A DNA stretch of 64,000 bases from NCBI GenBank assembly GCA_949130495.1, contig OX422208.1, positions 687,843,702 through 687,907,701 of the forward strand, written 5' to 3'. Below are positions 59,962 through 64,000 of this stretch, piece by piece; the stretch's first letter is position 1; every line of letters starts with the position of its first letter. The notes beneath the pieces are model-generated. The model did not search any database, was not told the DNA's origin, and saw only the letters and a list, made by a program, of their open reading frames with translations. Position numbers and translations under genes: made by a program. The stretch comes from Sambucus nigra (taxonomy: Eukaryota; Streptophyta; Magnoliopsida; Dipsacales; Adoxaceae).

Positions 59962-60570
59962 ATGTCTTCATCTCCATATAATTCATCCATTTACAATGGA
60001 TCATACACAGATATTGCAGGTAACGTTTGGTATGGAAATAAATAATTTTTTCAAACTTATCTGATTGATACTTCTCAACGTTTTCTTAATGACCATGGTC
60101 ATATTTTCATAATCTCCCCTACTTCTGAACAAGAAGACGGAGTTGAGTACTCTTGGGAACACCTGTCGTGGCCAGAAAAATATGATTAAAGGTGTGACTT
60201 GGAGGTTCTTTGCCATTACCATCATATACCTGTGTCGATAAATCAAGCTTCCGCACTTTGGATAATATCGTATCCCGGAGAAGCAAAGATATTTTGCCTT
60301 GATTTATTAGAGGGAGAGATATGGCAGATGGAGAGGTTCTTACAACGTTATCCTAAAGCACAACACGCGATGCAATCTGGTCATCACATTCAGGAACAAA
60401 TGATTAACATATATAACGATTCTGCGTTGGCATCAAATAACGATATTTCAAATTTCACCAATTCTGGTTATGATTACTTTTCGAAACGCGTATATGAAAA
60501 TGATGGGGAAGAGTACGAACCAAATATATCAAACTATAACAAAGAATATGTTGATTCTAATACGCAATGA
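59962..60570 (+). pseudogene. Unrecognised Harbinger-borne gene, about 200 codons
   Basis: The frame runs from ATG 59962 (MSSSPYNSSIYNGSYTDIAG) to TGA at 60568-60570, broken only by TAA at 60043 and TAA at 60187. The middle has DHGHIFIISPTSEQEDGVEY and LEVLCHYHHIPVS, then IISYPGEAKIFCL. The C-terminus is acidic, Asn/Tyr-rich and probably disordered. I do not recognise a family. The spacing Cys-x-x-His...Pro-Gly-x4-Phe-Cys is loosely like a GRF-type zinc finger, but key residues differ, so I give this little weight. The gene starts at the central array and converges on the PMD gene, inside the Harbinger ends. The tight TATA-to-ATG distance and only two stops in 200 codons argue that it was a real gene. 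Confidence 0.5.
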
Positions 60571-60841
60571 TCTTACTTACCTAAATGTTTAGTACTCAAT
60601 GGGAAACCATTTTGTTGAACTTCTACTAGGTTCGATCTAAGCGTTTAAGTACTATAACAGTATGTATGTTGGTGTTTTTATGGTATTTGTATTTGAACAA
60701 TGTTTGAACTTGTATCTAATATAATCCAAATAAAATTGTCTTTGAGTATGGTGTTTGTACTTGAATCTAATATAAACCACATCGTTATTAAATAAAAACA
60801 ATTTTATTATCAAAACAAATTATTACACTGCAATGATAACT

Positions 60842-62953
60842 TTACATCGGACCCCCACCAAGATATTGCTGATAAGGAAATTCGTTGAATAGTCCCAAAA
60901 CATCATCGGAAAGAGAGGTTTGACTGACCGATCCTACGGGGTCTTGTGATGGTGGATGGTCTATGTTAGGAGAAACAATTGGATATTCGTCTCCATATAT
61001 TTTAGGGGGTGTATTGCAGAATGGGGTTGTGCCCGGTAGACGAACTGGGCCCAGCGCCTTTAAGCTCTCTCACCCACCTTTGCCACAAAAGCTCTCGTTC
61101 TAACATTATTGATTTAAGTCTCCTTATGTAGTCCTCTCTAAAAAAAACATATCACGCCATTGGTCGCGTGAGTAAAATATGTCGGGAGCTAAGTCATTAT
61201 GAGTGCTTGGCGGGTCTGCTTAAATGACTGTTGTGCCACTCAAATTTGTATCTGCAACTTCAAACTTCCTTGACAAAGGTATAAGATTTGACGATGAAGA
61301 TTGTCCCTGTGTGTTGTATATATGTGGAGCCTCCCATCTATCTGCTAGTGCACTGTGTACCCATAAATTAGATGGTACAATCGAGGCGAATCCCACCCCG
61401 TCATGATTTTTCCTTCGAATTAGGGAGGGTAATATTGCACACTTACCCACAATATTCCAGTATGTCATCCATTCGTCCTCTGATGAGACTGCGAAACGAG
61501 CAATTGCAGGTTTCCAGTAGCCAATTTGTTCCATATATATATCCCTTGGAATGCCATTGGATACGGTGGGTTTTCTGGTATTGCAATGATACTTGTCATT
61601 TGACAGTAGCAGCGATCTCCGAGATACCAAGTTCCACCTAACTCGATACCAAAAGCATTATCCGTCTTTGCCCCAAATCGTGAGCAATTGTAACAATATT
61701 AAATTGGTTTTCTGCTCATTCCATGAAAGGTTGCCATATGACTGACTCGAGAAAATGCATTTCCAATTGCTCTTGCATTGCCAAACTTTTAAATCTCATC
61801 TGACCCAATAAAGCCCCACGTTGATCAGACACCCATCGTGGCATACGCAACCATCTTTCCACAACATTATCGTGCAATATGGGAGCCATCGTGTGACGGT
61901 ACTCGTAGCCAAAGTACTGTGGGTTTAAGGAAAAACTCATTAGAATTCAGGAGATTATTAAACTAAAAAAATTTAATTTTAATGATCGTGATACAAATGT
62001 TAAATTAGAGGAAAAAATACCTCTATAAGTTGCTAAAAACAATTTACTAATTTTTGCGCATCTGTGATGCATGCGTCAAGCGCATAGTAAACACGCGCTA
62101 AAATGGAAGAACCACAATCCTTAGCAGCCATGTCGTTAAGATTGTTTAAATAAGTTGAACAATTCACACACAAGGTGTTATGGCATGTCGGGAAAAAATG
62201 GAGCTCAACACAAATACAATAAAAACTCTAGAAATATGTTCTTCGCTCGCTAGTCTTTGCCCCGAAACTTATTCGCACCAATCCAACATGTATTTTTTTA
62301 CTGTTTTACAAGAAATATTTCTTCCTTTGAACTCTGGGTGGCCTATTCCGGGAAAATATAGGTCGAACATTTGCTCTATAGTATACTGACTAGATGTTGG
62401 AAAACTAGGCAAAATTGGATAGATTCCAATTGGAATTCCTAGAACCATATAATTTAAGAAGTATTAGATATGGAAACATTCAACAATAATTTATAAATAT
62501 ACAAATATAGTGCGAAAAAATATTTCTGAAATAATTACCTGATAAATGCAAAAAATCATAAGGGGTAATCCCCAACTCCACACTCGGTAGATGGAATGTA
62601 TGAGTTATTTACGACCACCTACTTACGAGCCCTCTAGTCAATTGGTTGTTGGAGTTAGGAGAAGATTCGCTAAATAAATGACTAAAACCGAAATTTCTAA
62701 TGGCCGCTCGCACAAATGGAATCTGGGATAATTCAGCATATACCTCTATCGGACCGTGGATACTACCACGCATATGAAATTGGTTATCGGTTGGATTCGC
62801 TGTAGGATCAACAATCATGTCTCTCACGTGTAAAAAACTATCGTCAAACAACTGATGATAATTTCGATACAAGACTGGCAAATTAGGTGGTGGGGGTGGA
62901 ATGAGATTTGGTTTTGCAAGTTTGCCACATCATTTTCTTTTAATAGATAACAT
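60842..62953 (-). pseudogene. Spliced plant mobile domain (PMD) gene carried by the Harbinger element
   Basis: PMD proteins (MAIN/MAIL1 type in host genomes) are nuclear proteins linked to gene silencing; PMD copies also occur in transposons. The start ATG at 62953-62951 gives MLSIKRK before a stop. The domain then reads AAIRNFGFSHLFSE, LTRGLVSRW, THTFHLPSVELGITPYDF, an intron at 62439-62538 (phase 1), then GIPIGIYPILPSFPTS. Next come the KYMLDW...FIVFVLSSIFSRH and ALDACITDAQKLVNC segments, a second intron at 61917-62020, and YFGYEYRHTMAPI...RWLRMPRWV. The C-terminus runs to TAA at 60844-60842. Stops (near 62613, 62270, 61715) and one frameshift near 62160 are present. Both introns join the domain in frame, so this is a gene copy, not a retrocopy. 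Confidence 0.75.
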
Positions 62954-63136
62954 TTTCAAAATAAATGGTATTGAATATATAAAAAATATGTCTTTGATTT
63001 TTGGGATTTAAAAAATATTCAAGGGTGTTGTAGGAATAATTTTGGAATTATTTTTAGGAGTGTGAAACATAGGAGATAAAATATGTTGTTGGAATAATTT
63101 TGTAATAAGGATGAAAAATAAAAGAGGAGAAAACGT

Positions 63137-63144
63137 TATTTATA
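63137..63144 (-). promoter_or_regulatory. TATA box of the PMD gene
   Basis: The minus strand reads TATAAATA, about 185 bp upstream of the PMD start codon and just inside the right subterminal motifs, mirroring ORF1 at the left end. Confidence 0.55.
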
Positions 63145-63159
63145 GGGGTAAATGCATAA

Positions 63160-63270
63160 TTACAACAGCTAAATTTGTAACGGCCAGGGGCTAACGGCTG
63201 GAAATCTGGGCGATAAAATGTTGTCCGCTCAGATCTGGGCGGTAAAATGTTTTCCGCCCAAGTTCCTCCA
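63160..63270. repeat. Right subterminal inverted motifs of the Harbinger element
   Basis: Two copies of CTGGGCGGTAAAATGTT followed by CCGCCCA-like halves, plus GTAACGGCCA and GCTAACGGCT. They match the left end in inverted orientation and share the GGCGGTAAAA...CCGCCCAA words with the central array. Confidence 0.75.
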
Positions 63271-63373
63271 CCTCATCATGTGCATCGTCCCAGTGTAAAA
63301 ATTCGAGGAACAATCTAAGGAAAAAAAATGTAGATTTACATTTTTTTGCCGTTCACCACTACAGATGGCCTAA

Positions 63374-64000
63374 AGACCAAATAGCTTTCACTCGAACATT
63401 GGTAGGTAGTCTAGACAACCTTTGTCTTATATGTGACGACTTTCACTTGAAACAATATAGGTATCTCTTTTAAAAATGGTGGATATCACATTGTCCAAGA
63501 TCACAGTCCTTTCCATTTCCACTCACGATTTTTCCTAGATATAGCATTAGCCTTTTCAACTTCTTCAATCACGAACGAAAAAATCTTGCACATACTATTG
63601 TGGAATTAGACACTTTCACAAGTCTTTTGGAGCTTTGAACACTTCATAAAATGCCATAAAACATTTCCATCCTTATAAAGTGCATCAACATAAGGTGTTG
63701 TGCAGTGTGAAGTGAAACAAGATTTGAGTATGAATTATTAACATTTTTTTGTCAAAGCTTACAAGTCTTAAAATATATAAAATCAGGATCATGAAGCAAA
63801 TGTCATATTCTTAAACAAATGGAAAAATTATCACGATACAAGGTTTACTCAATGTCCTTGCCTGAAGTGTGCTTAATAAGCTTTGTAGATGTACTCATAG
63901 GTGTACATGCATGATTAGTAGAGTCTAAACCAAATTTCTTCACGAGGACTCTAGCATACTTGGATTGGGAGATGAACATCCTATCCTCTAACTGATGGAC
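63374..64000. other. AT-rich flank at the right edge
   Basis: No gene, repeat or element end recognised. Confidence 0.5.

Larger units (their letters stand above)
56485..63370. mobile_element. PIF/Harbinger transposon with four genes
   Basis: Terminal inverted repeats TGCCATCTGTAGTGG (56485) and, reversed, GGCCATCTGTAGTGG (63370) are flanked by TAA at 56482-56484 and 63371-63373, the 3-bp duplication typical of PIF/Harbinger. The subterminal 700 bp also match in inverted orientation (GCCCA motifs, then GTAACGGCTA). Inside are ORF1 (+), transposase (-), an unrecognised gene (+) and a plant-mobile-domain gene (-), arranged as two convergent pairs around a central repeat array. The family normally has only the first two genes. 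Few stops per gene suggest moderate age. Confidence 0.85.

Noticed and set aside
61224..61641. Plus-strand frames opposite the PMD gene
   Set aside because: The minus strand carries the continuing PMD product with splice-consistent structure; the plus frames have no domain.

Overview
This window looks like intergenic heterochromatin from a flowering plant, probably a eudicot. It is AT-rich and made of nested transposable elements. The plant-specific families present are SIRE/Maximus copia, Tekay-type chromovirus, Tat/Ogre gypsy, CACTA, hAT and PIF/Harbinger. I found no ordinary single-copy host gene, no tRNA or rRNA gene and no CRISPR array. Nearly every coding sequence carries in-frame stops or frameshifts, mostly of the C-to-T / G-to-A kind expected from decay of methylated DNA.

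Layout. (1) About 0.68-16.3 kb: an old CACTA (En/Spm) transposon on the minus strand, with a TNP2 transposase relic and a Ptta/En/Spm-type second gene. A 9.8-kb Ty1/copia element (SIRE/Maximus-like, 5350-15118, + strand, two LTRs of about 2 kb) is inserted inside that second gene. (2) 17.1-25.0 kb: a Tekay/Del-type chromovirus (+ strand) with a nearly complete gag-pol, a chromodomain and a 3.15-kb 3' LTR, but no 5' LTR or primer-binding site. (3) 26.8-46.6 kb: a Tat/Ogre-type gypsy element (minus strand) with 1.5-kb LTRs, a 48-bp tandem array in its 3' UTR, and an internal deletion fusing the start of reverse transcriptase to the end of integrase. Nested in its gag are a complete Tekay-like terminal-repeat element that keeps only gag (32775-41011, perfect 5-bp target duplication) and a 1-kb hAT-type element (42147-43172). 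(4) 47.4-55.75 kb: a second Tat-like element (minus strand, 726-bp LTRs, perfect 5-bp duplication). It keeps only a partial gag and carries an intron-containing antisense gene with the 'putative gypsy type transposon' domain plus a coiled coil. (5) 56.5-63.4 kb: a PIF/Harbinger element bounded by matching terminal inverted repeats and TAA duplications.

The most unusual object is the Harbinger element. Besides its two standard genes (Myb-like/NAM-associated ORF1 and the DDE transposase), it holds two more: an unrecognised gene of about 200 codons and a spliced plant-mobile-domain (PMD) gene. The four genes form two convergent pairs. Each outer gene starts next to a terminal repeat. The two inner genes diverge from a central array of 111-112-bp repeats. 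A GGCGG...CCGCC inverted motif recurs in the central array and in both subterminal regions, so the four promoters may share one regulatory element. Each promoter has a visible TATA box.

Limits: family names come from motif recognition by eye. Element ends are exact where target duplications or terminal repeats are given, and otherwise approximate.
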